A stretch of 64,000 nucleotides of DNA from Patiria miniata (GCF_015706575.1 NW_024037067.1:7639909-7703908); one strand, 5' to 3'. Numbered from the stretch's first letter, positions 21,501-31,690 are shown. Made by a program: numbers and translations. Notes: generated by a model not told the origin, from the letters alone.

Positions 21501-24094
21501 GACGGAGTGACGTATTTCTCGCCCTGCCATGCTGGGTGTACCCAGATCCCGGGAAATAAGGTACAGCCGGACTCATTGTATTCTGTGAAAACGATTGCCA
21601 GTGAATCTGGTAAAAAACTAAAACTAAAACGACAAACAAGAAATAAGTAAAACCAAAATGACCTACCCCCACCCCCCCCTCCCCCAAACTCAAATCCCAA
21701 CCAAAACCCAACTCAACCCACATAACCCAACACAACTCAACCCAACCCAACCCAACCCATTCGTCAACATTGGTTAACCAATTAAGCATTACAATAATTT
21801 TTAGAATGAGGGAAGATTTTAGAATAATAGATCACAATTGCATATTTTCCACATCCAGACATATACAGGTTGCTCATGCCTAATGCCTGATGATCCTGCA
21901 ACTACCCCCTCTGACGTCATGGTCACACCCACGCCCTCTGCGTTGACCTTTGGCCTTTGTCCATACACTTGCACCAATGTGGTGGCTTTTATCGTGCTGA
22001 TGGTTCTGTGGGCGATCACTCTAAGCTCAGCCACGTCCCCGCGGATCATCATAATCGTCAGGTAAGACAGACAGGAAAATCAAAACAACCTCGTTTCCAG
22101 GATGAGCGACCCCACCATGCGATGTGTGATTCTTGGTTCAGCTCGTGCCGAACTTCTGAAGAAATTATAAGAATAACGTGTGACGTTGAAGTTATAACAA
22201 TAAAGTTGATTTAGGTGGTACATATGCATATATACGTTCATTCAAAATGCGCTATTGGTAGAGGGAGCATGCGCTTAAGACCGGTGTAGCGTGAATATCC
22301 GACTCCATGAAATATGGACTCATTGGTAGTATTGCGCAGGCGTAAGTGTGATAATAGCCTATTTATAGGCCGATTATAGGAGACTTGTCACGTGTGGGGG
22401 ATTAACCAATAATAGGGAAAAGGAGTCTAATTTTCATAGGAGTCGGATTTTCATATGACACCGGAACATGAGCTGTACATACTGTGGTGCCGGATTCATT
22501 TATTTTACCTCTGATAGTAATTTTGTATTGCTGAATCGGCCTAGTTTATGGTTCTAAGTTTGTTAAATTTTGAATAGAACCGGTGAAAAGTACCTTTAAT
22601 TGTACCCTTTTCGTCTTTATTTTTACTAGCTCCGTCCACCCATCTGACAAGTCCTTGGCGCTTGGTATTAGCCGCGTGCTGATGTTGCTTATTGGTAAGG
22701 TTATTCATTCAACGTTTTGTCAATCAATTTATAAACGTTTTCCCTGAAATGGCAACATTTGGGGAGAACGGCACTGCACTGTTATGTCAAAAGCAGAAAC
22801 CGCCCACCTCTCTGAACACGATCAACCGGCAATGTCCTATAATAAAACGGGACGCGTATATTCTCAGGAAGGTTGGGGCCAATTCATGAATAATTCAGTA
22901 GTTTCGATGGGAAAATTGTGTTTATTCATGAGAACAGAACAATGACATGGATAGCATTGTTCTTATGATTTAGTCAACCAGTTACATTAAAACGTTTTAA
23001 AGAACGATTGTTGTTGAGCTCGACATCAATCGTTCTTTAAAATGATTTAATGCTATGGCGGATAGCGAGATGAGCCATGGTTACAAAGATATCTTGGTCG
23101 AATCCTGCTCACTTTCATCGACTATTTTTTCATCTCCAAATTTATCGTTGAAATAATTAAAATCTAAGGAAAAAAAGAACCTTTGTCTTGCAGTGATTCA
23201 AAGGAAAAACTGAATAATTCATGAATTGCCCCTCACCCTCCTTGGAAAAAAATACGCAAACGGGACACAAACCAACACACGTAAGTGTGTATTTGCCTGC
23301 AATCGGGGACCCCTATTGTCCATCTTCTGTTTGTACTTCAACTTTATAGGAAGACCTTCCACATGTTTTGTACACGAATCCAGATAGGGGACCTCTCGGG
23401 AATTGGGGACCCTTGTGTCCTCTTTTGTTCAACGTCCCCTATTGAATGCAGAGACAAACTCGATGTCACAAACGCGAACAAGGACTAAAACGACGGCCGA
23501 CTACGTTCTAGTACAGTATGACCTATGTCCAAACATAATCATTCATGGCATAGGCTACACACAACTTTCTAACCGTCCCGGAAGCCCAGACATAAACGAT
23601 ACAATCATTCCAAAAAAAAAAAAAGATGAAGAAAAGATACGAGCCTTCATACGACACCGGCGCACTGATTCATTTAAACTGATAGAGGCCTACACAGAGA
23701 TTGCCTCATTTATAAAATATTAGTTCTTATCTTTGTCGCATCTTTCCATACAGGTTCCCTTCCTTTCCCGTTTTTGTACGGTGCATGTATCGACTCAGCC
23801 TGCCTGGTGTGGCAGACCCTTTGCGGTGAACGCGGCTCCTGTTCTATCTATGACATCGTGCAGTTCAGGCGGACCATCTACGCCTTGACAGCCGCCTTGA
23901 TTGCCGTACAGTGCCTGGCCTTTGCCGCTATCTGGCTGATTGCTCGAATGAGGGCCAAGCAAAACACGCAAGGGAAAAACGCTAACGGAGAAATGGCGGG
24001 AACAGAAGCAGCGGGAAAAGATGGTGCCAAAATGTCGCCACCCAACGGCTCGCAAAATGAGGGGTACGCCAACGAAGAGGGAACTTTCATGTAA
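17810..24094 (+). CDS. slco: SLCO/OATP family organic anion transporter
   Basis: This is a complete gene of eight coding exons (17810-18509, 18950-19279, 19869-20033, 20517-20718, 21413-21560, 21859-22061, 22630-22694, 23754-24094), giving 717 residues, a usual length for the family. Family members carry out sodium-independent uptake of amphipathic organic anions at the plasma membrane. Seen here: a Cys-rich N-terminus, about twelve hydrophobic segments, the OATP signature [13 protein letters not shown] at residues 276-288, and a large extracellular loop with ten cysteines (477, 481, 483, 493, 504, 508, 520, 522, 549, 553) that fits the Kazal-type loop. NSS at 157 is a possible glycosylation site. 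The start ATG has A at -3 and an in-frame TGA at 17783-17785. All introns are GT-AG with matching phases. The subfamily and substrate cannot be told from sequence alone. Confidence 0.95.
18950..19279 (+). CDS. slco: SLCO coding exon 2
   Basis: Follows GTCTTAG. It completes Gly234 and runs to residue 343, covering membrane segments 5 and 6 with the family signature between them and a charged intracellular loop ([12 protein letters not shown]). The donor is GTGAAA. Confidence 0.93.
19455..19640 (-). mobile_element. tRNA-derived SINE-like copy in SLCO intron 2
   Basis: On the minus strand, AGCTCGGTGGTCGAGTGG (A-box-like) and GGGTTCCAGTCC (B-box-like) are spaced as in a tRNA gene. Between them GCACTAGAAAGCAG resembles a tRNA-Ser anticodon arm. 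It matches the copy near 24300-24450, including CACTCGGGTGGGACT and CTCCCGAG. The left flank recalls that element's terminal repeat but the right terminus is absent. Confidence 0.7.
19639..19713. repeat. Inverted repeat in SLCO intron 2
   Basis: GGTTACCATA...AATAAGCTTGTATA pairs with TATACAAGCTTATT...TATGGTAACC around a 19-base loop. It lies just beyond the SINE-like copy and may be part of the same insertion. Confidence 0.6.
19869..20033 (+). CDS. slco: SLCO coding exon 3
   Basis: Follows TTTCCCACAG. Residues 344-398, beginning [12 protein letters not shown] and covering membrane segment 7 and the following loop. The donor is GTACAA, a weaker match. The phase agrees with both neighbours. 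Confidence 0.92.
20517..20718 (+). CDS. slco: SLCO coding exon 4
   Basis: Follows TGCTGTTAG. Residues 399-465, covering membrane segments 8 and 9 ([19 protein letters not shown] and [13 protein letters not shown]) up to the start of the large extracellular loop. The donor is GTAAGT. Confidence 0.92.
21413..21560 (+). CDS. slco: SLCO coding exon 5 (Kazal-type loop)
   Basis: Residues 466-515. Six cysteines are arranged CxxxCxC, then [17 protein letters not shown], the typical start of the OATP Kazal-like loop. The exon ends AATAAG before GTACAG. The frame stays open into the intron but only this junction continues the family pattern. Confidence 0.92.
21661..21760. repeat. C-rich tract and CCCAA microsatellite in SLCO intron 5
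   Basis: C runs are followed by degenerate CCCAA/ACCCA units, with five perfect CCCAA-like units at the end. Its long antisense open frame (Gly/Val/Trp/Leu-rich) is compositional. Confidence 0.75.
21859..22061 (+). CDS. slco: SLCO coding exon 6
   Basis: Follows CACATCCAG. Residues 516-582: the last four loop cysteines (GCSC and LCPYTC) and membrane segment 10. A TGACGTCA octamer falls inside the coding sequence at 21912-21919. The donor is GTAAGA. Confidence 0.92.
22281..22464. mobile_element. Foldback element in SLCO intron 6
   Basis: CCGGTGT...ATCCGACTCCATGAAAT near the left end is inverted as TTTCATAGGAGTCGGAT...ACACCGG at the right. The arms are about 40 bases with mismatches. Part of the interior (TGGTAGTATTGCGCA) recurs at about 63920 near the end of the window. 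Confidence 0.5.
22630..22694 (+). CDS. slco: SLCO coding exon 7
   Basis: A 65-base exon covering residues 583-604 ([19 protein letters not shown]), the conserved stretch between membrane segments 10 and 11. It is too short to show as a standalone open frame; the phase matches exons 6 and 8. Confidence 0.9.
22989..23042. repeat. Hairpin in SLCO intron 7
   Basis: TTTTAAAGAACGATTG pairs with CAATCGTTCTTTAAAA around a loop of about 16 bases, with weaker pairing continuing outward (CATTAAA/TTTAATG). Confidence 0.6.
23754..24094 (+). CDS. slco: SLCO coding exon 8
   Basis: Follows CCATACAG. Residues 605-717: [21 protein letters not shown] and [11 protein letters not shown], conserved before membrane segment 12, then the last helix and a polar Lys/Asn/Gly-rich cytosolic tail. 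Stop TAA at 24092-24094. The tail ends GTFM, which is not one of the common PDZ-binding ends I recognise. Confidence 0.93.
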
Positions 24095-24280
24095 GATTTG
24101 TTGGATTTCTCTTAACATGAGAGAGCGAAGACTTGATCATGTGAAATCTACTGAGTTTTTGGGGTCATAGGCCTACAACATGCCGTGTCGCGTCGAGAAA
24201 ATGGCTTAATGTCCTCCGATTTCAACAAGTTCAGCTCTTTCTAAACGTGATAACTAAAAGATGTTAGACCATGTCAATTC

Positions 24281-24535
24281 AATCAAATTAGGTTTTGCCC
24301 TTCACCAACGTTTAAACACTGTATACTCAGTGTACCTCCCGAGTGAAAGATGGAAAAAAATCACTCGGGTGGGACTCGAACCCACGACCTCCTGCTTTCT
24401 AGTGCAGATGTCTTACCACTCGATCACCGAGCTAACGGGATCGGTTGGCTGGTTCGAATCTGATGTACAAGCAGCGGGTACCGCATGAACTATTATAAGA
24501 TGGAATTTTGGTGAAGGGCAAAACCTAATTTGATT
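24281..24535 (-). mobile_element. Composite element: tRNA-like head inside long TIRs
   Basis: A perfect 28-base inverted repeat (starting AATCAAATTAGG, ending CTTCACCAA) bounds the element. Inside, on the minus strand, is tRNA-like sequence with A-box TGATCGAGTGG and a textbook B-box GGTTCGAGTCC. The middle, GCACTAGAAAGCAG, resembles tRNA-Ser(AGA). The T-arm pairs well (GTGGG/CCCAC) but the anticodon stem is imperfect, so it is SINE-like and not a working tRNA. It lies in the 3' flank or 3'UTR of the SLCO gene. Confidence 0.75.
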
Positions 24536-24966
24536 TATATCACCCCGACGCAAAATTCAATCTGTCAAATTTCTCGATTTGATGAACGTTATCGTTGTGG
24601 ATGTTGATGTACATTAGGTTATTGTATGTAGCTAGAAAAATGATGTACAGGCACTTCAAACTAACGAACATTCCAAAGTTACGTACGGTATTTTATATAA
24701 CTTTATACGTCATAACTGTTTATACAGGCTACTTGCGTTGTTATTTTTCGTACATCATTTTAAGTTTAAGATAGCATACAGTCTTTGGTAAATTCAAAGT
24801 AGAGTGTTAACAAATTTCATTTAGTCAGTTATTGCACGAGTTTTATTAAAGAGTTACCATTTTGTTTTATAAGTATACACTAGATTTTAGTTAAGTTACC
24901 GGGAAGTTTATACGACAGGTAACGGTTTTGTAGGTAGATTATTATTCTATGGAAATGTACAAGCAC

Positions 24967-24972
24967 AATAAA
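24967..24972 (+). terminator. Candidate SLCO polyadenylation signal
   Basis: AATAAA about 870 bases after the SLCO stop. If used, the 3'UTR would contain the composite element at 24281-24535. No cleavage site evidence is available. Confidence 0.3.
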
Positions 24973-25571
24973 ACACCAGCAAAAAGTTCATTTGTAGGAT
25001 GTGACAGCATTGTTGATGTACCCTAACGTAGCGCGGCCCCTAACGTGGCGCACTTTGAGTTTTCGCCTGTTGCTCCTAGCTAGAGCAAAAGTTTTAACTT
25101 AAATTTCACAGAAAGTGAAATTTTATCAAGTTCTAAACACTCCCGCTCATAAATCACGAGTTTATGTACCCATTACAATGTAAGAAGAAACATGTTTTTT
25201 TCGGCGTAATTTTCTGATGTTATTTCGAAGTGCACAGTGAACCCTTTGAAAATGTTCCCCCAAAATTGGAAAATTATTTTCTGACAAATTTCCAGTTGGG
25301 TATGTATAAGTAGAGATAATGATGGTTTATCAGAATTTATCAGAGATTTATTCAAGTGCGCCACGTTCGAGAACACTCAGCCGATTTGTGCCCAATTTCC
25401 GGACGCCACCGTTTTTGAATTTCGGATTAAATTTCATGACACCGAAATTATTCACGGAGGTTAAAAAGCAAGCATTAATAAGGTAAAAGTACCAGTATTT
25501 CACTGAATGAATTTCAAGTTTGTCAACAAAGAAGTTTGTGCCACGTAAGGGAACACCACTATAATGTTTAA
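24973..25571. other. Non-coding, no gene seen
   Basis: AT-rich sequence with short open frames only. GCGCGGCCCCTAACGTGGCGCAC near 25031 is a small GC-rich patch without a recognised role. Confidence 0.4.
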
Positions 25572-25697
25572 CAATTGTTGACTGCTGTGATGTGGGATAT
25601 GTCGTTTTTGAACACCCGAGGGCGCATGGCACCCGAGGCGAAGCCGAGGGTGCTATGCGCCCTCGGGTGTTCAAAACATCACAACAGTCGGCAATTG
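25572..25697. mobile_element. Hairpin element with GAGGCGAAGCCGAG loop
   Basis: Outer arms CAATTGTTGACTGCTGTGATGT pair with ACATCACAACAGTC...CAATTG. The inner arms TTTTGAACACCCGAGGGCGC and complement pair almost perfectly. The loop is a small GC-rich palindrome. It resembles the hairpin at 15509-15617 in carrying the GAGGCGAAGCC/GGCTTCGCCTC motif at its centre. Confidence 0.6.
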
Positions 25698-26024
25698 TTT
25701 TGTTATATCGCTGTCACGGATTCTTTGGATTTTGATGTACAAATCACGAAAACAACTGAACAACAGCAGTAAACAACAAACGTGACAATCGAACGCCAAC
25801 TCACGTGCATGTCGCGTGCCGGCTCGTCTGCTAGTTCACTGCTCCCATTCATGTGTGAAAACATGGTGAAATAGCGTGGGTACCAACGATAGAAGCGTTT
25901 CACACATTATAGTCTGGACTCATATTCACTTCCCTTCTTTTGTTCCTTTTGTTTAGACTTGAACTTTTGTTATACAAATAACTTCACGAGGTGACAGATG
26001 GAATGTTCAATTTCACGATGCGAA

Positions 26025-26150
26025 TGTCATCGAATAAATTATTCTTTCCATTGCATGAATGTCAAACATTATACATTCCACAAGGTCCATGAGGCGAAGC
26101 CCACCGAATTAAATTATTCTTTCCACTGCACGAATGTGAAACATTCATTA
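26025..26150. repeat. Direct repeat around a GAGGCGAAGCC motif
   Basis: ATTATTCTTTCCATTGCATG and ATTATTCTTTCCACTGCACG, each followed by AATGT(C/G)AAACATT, flank a central GAGGCGAAGCCC. This is the third appearance of that motif in a repeat context in the window. Confidence 0.5.
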
Positions 26151-26684
26151 TTTGTATTATACAGCACCTGAATCAATCCTCGTCATCTGATTGATGACGA
26201 TTGAGCAACCAATTGTGTGACCGTGCAATGGAACTACATGTAGTATTATTAGCCAGTTCCATTCTAAGGTGAGGAGGGAAGTAGTATCCTTACATGATAG
26301 TTGTATATAGACATGGCACCACGTGATCTGAAACCACACACCCAAACCCAGACATTACCTCATCCACATTGGAATGCATGAACCCCAACTTACTAAATGA
26401 ATAATGTATACGATGTACTGAGACACAATAAACCAAGCAAGCATCGAAGCAACAACTATTATCCATGTGCTAGTGACAAGCGCACTACATTACAATGTCA
26501 TTTAAAAGGGATCATGGGATAAAATGTTCTTAGGACCACAGTCATTTTGTACAACTTTCTGATCCTTTTAAAAATGCACGAAAACTATTTGACTCTCCTT
26601 TTCGGTTAATTTCATTAAACATTTACAATTTCCATGCTTTTGCGAACAACTGAGGGCGCTGTAACTGTAATGTCGTTTCAGGGA

Positions 26685-26935
26685 TTTTCTGTTCAAATTG
26701 TGAACCCAAAAAATACTCATTGAAAAAGTTTGTTCATTGGCTTACTGCCATGTACGACACATCAAATCACCGAATGAAATTCACGACAACAAAACTAATT
26801 CAAAGTTCTGGCACCTTTTGGTGCTGAAATAGCTGTAACATTGAGGTTTCTGCCTGAAATGACATCACACTTTTGCTCATGAATATGGAAATTGCATGTT
26901 AGCATAAAAAAACAAACACACACACACACACCCAT
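26685..26935. repeat. Diverged duplication, copy 1
   Basis: It shares with 27345-27620, in the same order, TGTTCAAATTGTGA, TTGCTCATTAAAAA-like, CTCATTGGCTTAC, AATCACC, TTTTGCTCATGAAT and TGGAAA. A short CA repeat closes this copy. Confidence 0.55.
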
Positions 26936-27129
26936 ACTTGTTTCACATGACTAGTGTGGACTTTCCATTGCTTTCGTGTAGTTAAGAAAAACCAGTGAAA
27001 AAACTCATTTTTCTCAAACTGTGAAAACTCTTTCAACCCAATTTTTTTTCTATGATTCCCTTTAGTGTTTCTCTTCATTCTGCTACGGATAAACCTAACC
27101 CAAAAATGCCTCTAAACCTGTTTTCCAGA

Positions 27130-27230
27130 AATGGGGAAACACTGTGTGGACGTGGGCAAGTCCACACAACGTCGGTGCTACCTACATTATGTGGACGTCT
27201 TTTGTTCGGAAGTCCACACTGCGTATGTAA
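27130..27230. repeat. Short inverted repeats with GTGGAC/GTCCAC
   Basis: GTGTGGACGTGGGCAAGTCCACAC forms one hairpin and TGTGGACGTC...GAAGTCCACAC a second. Both sit between the two duplicated blocks. Confidence 0.45.
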
Positions 27231-27344
27231 GACAAGCTCACCCACACACACACCAAAATACTCTTGAAAATCTCAAATTCAGAATTGAAAATAAGGTTAA
27301 ATGGACAATATTTGCATGTCCCTTTAAGGCACAGAGTATTTAGT

Positions 27345-27620
27345 GGAGGGGATTGCTGTTCAAATTGTGAGCCTAAACATTTGCTCATTAAAAACATTTG
27401 AGTATGAAGTTTTCTCATTGGCTTACCGTGATGCACTGCTACTACAATGAATCACCAAAAAAAGAGAATATTTACTTCAGTTAAAAGAAAAGAAAAGCCA
27501 CAATTCTGTCAACTTTTGATGCTCAAGCAGCTGTAGCACTGTTTCTGCCTTGGATTATATCACAGTTTTGCTCATGAATGTGGAAACTTGCACTGGCATA
27601 AAAACCAAATACGCACTAAA
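27345..27620. repeat. Diverged duplication, copy 2
   Basis: Direct copy of 26685-26935 at an offset of about 660 bases, with many substitutions and indels. No coding frame is shared. Confidence 0.55.
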
Positions 27621-28089
27621 ACACCCCTGAAAGTGGCAATATGAATATTGGAAATTCAAGTTAAGTGCGGTACAAAGGTGTCTTTTCAAGGATTGCATTG
27701 CCTGCTTTGTCCCCTTGTGCTTACAGCAGAACTTTTGACACAGGTTCGTCAGTCCAATACAGTGGCCAAACGTTCAAACTTCCATACATTTCTGTTGGTA
27801 ATACTGTCTCCAATGAACATTGCGAGTTGTTCTCAGCAATATTGTATAGCAGCCATCCAAATATCTTACAATATACTGAGGGTGACAGTCCAAGTTTTAC
27901 TGCCGTATACTATTACAACAAGACTGATTCTACTGTGATAACAAATGAATGTTCTTTCAGCTGCCTTGGTAATGGGGATATGCATATTTGTAAGATTGTT
28001 ACTTGCCCTCCAACAAGCCGCTTTCCGCGCCTTTATACATCCTTCTCCGCTTGCATGCTCACCATCAGGGCTGCCGTGAGTTGCTGCGG

Positions 28090-28260
28090 CATGTGAGAGA
28101 AGAATTGAGATGGGTTCCTGGGCAAGAAGTGGTTGAGATCACTGTAGAGGAATTCAAGGAGCAGTTGAGAAAAGTGGCGAATTGGAAAGCTCAGGATGTT
28201 GACCATGTACATGGATATTAGCTTACGAGTCCCGGCAACCAGCCACTACAGGGATGTCAC
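28090..28260 (+). pseudogene. Broken retrotransposon reverse-transcriptase fragment
   Basis: The translation includes VEEFKEQLRKVANWKAQDVD, then a stop where the family normally has a Trp-Leu, and continues in the same frame for a few residues. The NWK(S/A)PGxDxVxG(F/Y)W-type pattern is known from the start of reverse-transcriptase domains of non-LTR elements. The fragment covers only that region and has an in-frame TAG, so it is a dead remnant. Confidence 0.5.
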
Positions 28261-29737
28261 GTGCACGGGAATCTCCTATTAAAGTTAATGACTGAAGGGA
28301 GGACTGATATGCATGTTTATGAAGGATTGCAATAAAAGAAGTGTTGTGTGTTGAGATATGAGCCTGGGGACATAGCTCGACTTGAGTAGGTCAATTGATG
28401 AGTTGACAGATAATACCTTTAAAACACTAAACTTAAATAATACTATTCATAACATTGATGTTATGGCAATGTCAGCTTGAACTTTCCCGGATCACCTCGA
28501 TCGGGAACATACATGCATATTACGTGATTAGTCATATAATTTGCACCAGCTTAAATCATCATGCCGTTTGCTATGACAAGATGCTCAGTCACGCGTACCA
28601 TCACCAGGCTAGGCACGACGACGCATAGTGCAGCTTGGCATTTGTTGTTAATGTCAATGCATGCACAAGAATCTGTACAATAGCCTGCGCGCCTGGCGGC
28701 AGCATGATTCAGATGAGGACTCTCGCCAAAAACTTCTTATTATGCGACGACGACATGACGATGTTGCCCGCGTTTTTCATAGTCTGGCTAGATGTGTAAA
28801 CAGCCCGGAATGTTGAGCGGTATAATGTAAATCGCGTATACAGAGGGGAAGATGGGGATGCACCACGGTAGCAGGGGAACTGGTGTCGGATTTTCAGCTG
28901 CTATCTACTGATGAATGCGGCGTGAATGGGTGGTTGATGTGTGCCTCTTTCCTCGACTCGATGTCTGCCTAAATAGCTGATAAGGTGTGTATCACCATAT
29001 TATGGTCTAACACCCACTGACTATTCAATCGTTACTTCGAATGTGAAGGCTTATCCTTATTAATTTTGATTAGGTTTGGTTTGTAAAGTATTGGTAAATT
29101 AAATCCAGTTGTTTAACGAAAAATTAAAGCCAGTTGGTAAAGCTGTCATTAAAAGCACCGTGTTGACGGCACCAGGCCCTACCTTTTTAAAGGCATTCTA
29201 AAACGGATGGAATAAATGCATCTCATTTGTTGTCAGGCCACATCACTGTCTCAGATACGATTTTATACCTGATAAGATCTACTCGTATCATACACGCCTC
29301 AGGTTGAAATCGGAACAAACATTTTGTCGTTCAAATCGTGTCTCACAGTCTATGAAACAGCAAGATTATGGGGATATTTTGCGGTGAGTCATGTGCCGGT
29401 TAGAACGAAGTCTAGAAAATCATATCCTAAATTCGTTAATTCGCGTTTATATCGAAAATGTACCTTACGTTTTCCAAACATTGAATGTGAAACTATGGGG
29501 CCTAGTGTTAATTTCGACTGAGTCTGTTATCATAACCATGCAAGCCAGTCTAGCGTCGAGCATAAATTGATCGATATAATTATGCACGTATATATAGTAA
29601 TAATTACGGTAATTTCTAAAGACACAGACCTTGACATAGAACGAACCGTATAATCACATGTAAATGACACTATGCTGTATAATGAACGTTATGCAAGCTA
29701 TGCAAGCGGTCCATTACAGTGGCGCATCTAACATTAA
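28261..29737. other. Non-coding, no gene seen
   Basis: Only short open frames occur and no splice-bounded exon was recognised on either strand. Confidence 0.4.
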
Positions 29738-29739
29738 TA

Positions 29740-30127
29740 CAGGGTGATTAAAAAAAAAGAAACCCAAATGTCGGAACTATTGTTTTACTGAAGTTCTGCA
29801 TGTAGCACAAAATCTAGGATATGAAAGCCCAATTCATACGCTTTCTTTTAGTACAAGAATCATTCGAATCACTCATGTACTTTTCAAATTACGGAATTTT
29901 AAACACAACCACCGTTTTAAGGTTCTGTCCACGGATCACAACAAAGTTAAGTGTTTTTTTCAACAAAATGAAAATAAATCACATAGGGATGTGTGTGAAT
30001 TGTTTTCGTTTTGGTGAAAGAACGCACGTCTTTTTTTGTGATCCGTGGACAGAAGCTTAAAATGGTGGTTATGTTTAAAATTCTGTAACTTGAAAAGTAC
30101 ATAGTACCTTTTTTGTGACTCACCCTG
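29740..30127. mobile_element. MITE with CAGGGTGA termini, copy 1 (internally deleted)
   Basis: The termini CAGGGTGA and TCACCCTG are each flanked by TA, suggesting Tc1/mariner-type insertion. The left arm matches 42854 onward over about 230 bases. The right arm is shortened relative to the other copy. The open frames in it are non-coding by-products seen in both copies. Confidence 0.65.
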
Positions 30128-31584
30128 TATAGTTGCGAGTTTTCCCAAGATACGGCGTCGAACAAAGACTCGGTCCATGACACATTTATAAATGTTTTCT
30201 TTTCCCAGTCTCGCTTTGAATTTCATCATGCAGAATCAATCGTCGTGTGAAGCACAACATGGAAATAATTTTGAAATACAAAATAGGGTGCAGATTGCAG
30301 TGGGTGCGTCGTTTTCGTTCAAAATGCTTTTCCCCCCAATATTTATTTGCATTGTAAAATTTATTGAATGGATTTCTTTCAGCAGAGTATGGATATCGGC
30401 CTACCATCTTTATTTTTAATATCTTGACACTATGAATTTTGATGTCGTATCATGATATCAGTACGAGGGGATGATAGATTGAGTAGTCCACGCGGCACAC
30501 TGCACCTGCTTCCACGCCCTGCAGGCAATTTATAGATCTAGTCTCGGACCAATATAAACATCAGCTCCGAAGAAAATGAAATTCCAATTTTACCAAGTCC
30601 GAATGATTAATTCCTTCACTTAAAAAGCCTAATGTAACATATGGAAATGTTACATTTTAATAAGCGGCTAACAGTCGGTATATCGAGCGGGAACTGAAAA
30701 TGTGCTCATATACAGTGAAGGACACGACGTGTGCGTGCGAAGCGCGAGCGCTCCACGCAAATTTCGCTATCATAATAAATTTTGTCTGGAGGCAAAAAGC
30801 GGGCTGGTTATGAGTCATGAATGCTGGCTGATTATAGGCGTACACAAAGTTATATTCGTTTTCTTTACTTTGATATTTGAACTAAACAGAGATTGTAGTT
30901 CGTTATTCCTAGTATCAAGGCATTCACTGTCTGCTCCCTAGCGGGAAGTGATTCCTTCAACTCGAGTACTCGCGAAGACATTACTCGCGAGAAGTCGACT
31001 AACTACTCTCGCGTGAGTAGTTGACCGAATTCCCATGGAGACGTATGACAATTACACGCTTATTGCGTATTTTCATTCAAATAATCAACGAGAAAATATA
31101 GCGTGTCAGTAACAACGTTTCACAGCAATTCAATTTGGTTTTCTTACCGTGTGTGCTTTTGTTGCTTTTTGGTCAATAATAGGTTGAACATCTATTTGTT
31201 GAGTGTTTAATTCATAGGAGAGAGGGATGAGAGAATCGATTCCTTGTTTGCAGATAAGCCATGAACCCCAAACACGACGGGAGGCGTCGATGATTGAGAC
31301 TCTCCTCCACTTTCCAAAAGAAAAGGCCTACTTGCAAAAACAAAACTTGCTGAAGATTGTCACTCATACTTCTAAGACTTTGAAAAATAAACAACTGTTA
31401 CAACTCACTTAGGAGTGGAAAATGTCTTTTAAAAATAAAAAAAACGTCCTGTAAGGTGGTTTTCGAGATGTCTATTCAAGATCGCAGTAAAGAATTGATG
31501 AACAAACACAAAACTCCTTTTTCCCTGTTTCATGCGTGTTGTACAACAGTCGGAACTTAGTATAGATTCATTTTCTTCTTGCAG
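30128..31584. other. Non-coding; possible promoter of the 31691 ORF
   Basis: No exon seen. CTCGCGAGA at 30985-30993 and CTCTCGCGTGAG at 31006-31017 resemble the TCTCGCGAGA promoter motif known from animal CpG-rich promoters. TACTCGCGA occurs just upstream. Confidence 0.3.
30965..31020. promoter_or_regulatory. Clustered TCGCGA palindromes
   Basis: Three close variants of CTCGCGAG/ACTCGCGA occur within 55 bases, about 670 bases upstream of the start of the small membrane-protein ORF. The nearest known element is TCTCGCGAGA. The link to that ORF is inference. Confidence 0.35.
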
Positions 31585-31690
31585 AAAGATTCAAGGCAAG
31601 ACTTGGAGCGACGAAGCGAGGAGACTAGTTCAGTTAACTACGGACACACCGTTGATTTACACATAGAACGATTTATTGACGACGCCAGCC
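31585..31690 (+). other. Putative 5'UTR part of an exon
   Basis: A strong acceptor (TTTTCTTCTTGCAG, ending 31584) precedes this stretch. An in-frame TAG at 31664-31666 shows it cannot extend the downstream ORF, so it would be untranslated leader with the transcript starting in an upstream exon. Confidence 0.4.

Noticed and set aside
21661..21760. Telomere-like CCCAA repeats
   Set aside because: The units are degenerate and short and are not the TTAGGG/CCCTAA repeat expected in animals; the tract is a microsatellite inside an intron.
21325..21789. 154-residue minus-strand ORF
   Set aside because: It is antisense to SLCO exon 5 and the C-rich CCCAA tract; composition explains the length.
24340..24440. 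Functional tRNA-Ser gene
   Set aside because: The anticodon stem is mismatched, the long variable arm of tRNA-Ser is missing, and the sequence lies inside a repeated element with a second copy at 19455-19640.
24261..24488. Small ORF with [12 protein letters not shown]
   Set aside because: This peptide comes from translating the tRNA-like core, a common false protein in genomes rich in such SINEs.
27648..28096. 96- and 143-residue overlapping ORFs upstream of the RT fragment
   Set aside because: Two frames are open over the same bases and neither gives a retrotransposon motif; only the later segment resembles reverse transcriptase.
29821..30060. Protein beginning MKAQF(I)xFLLVQESF, also seen at 42939-43133 and 43075-43269
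   Set aside because: The same peptide appears three times because it is part of the palindromic CAGGGTGA MITE and its inverse arm.
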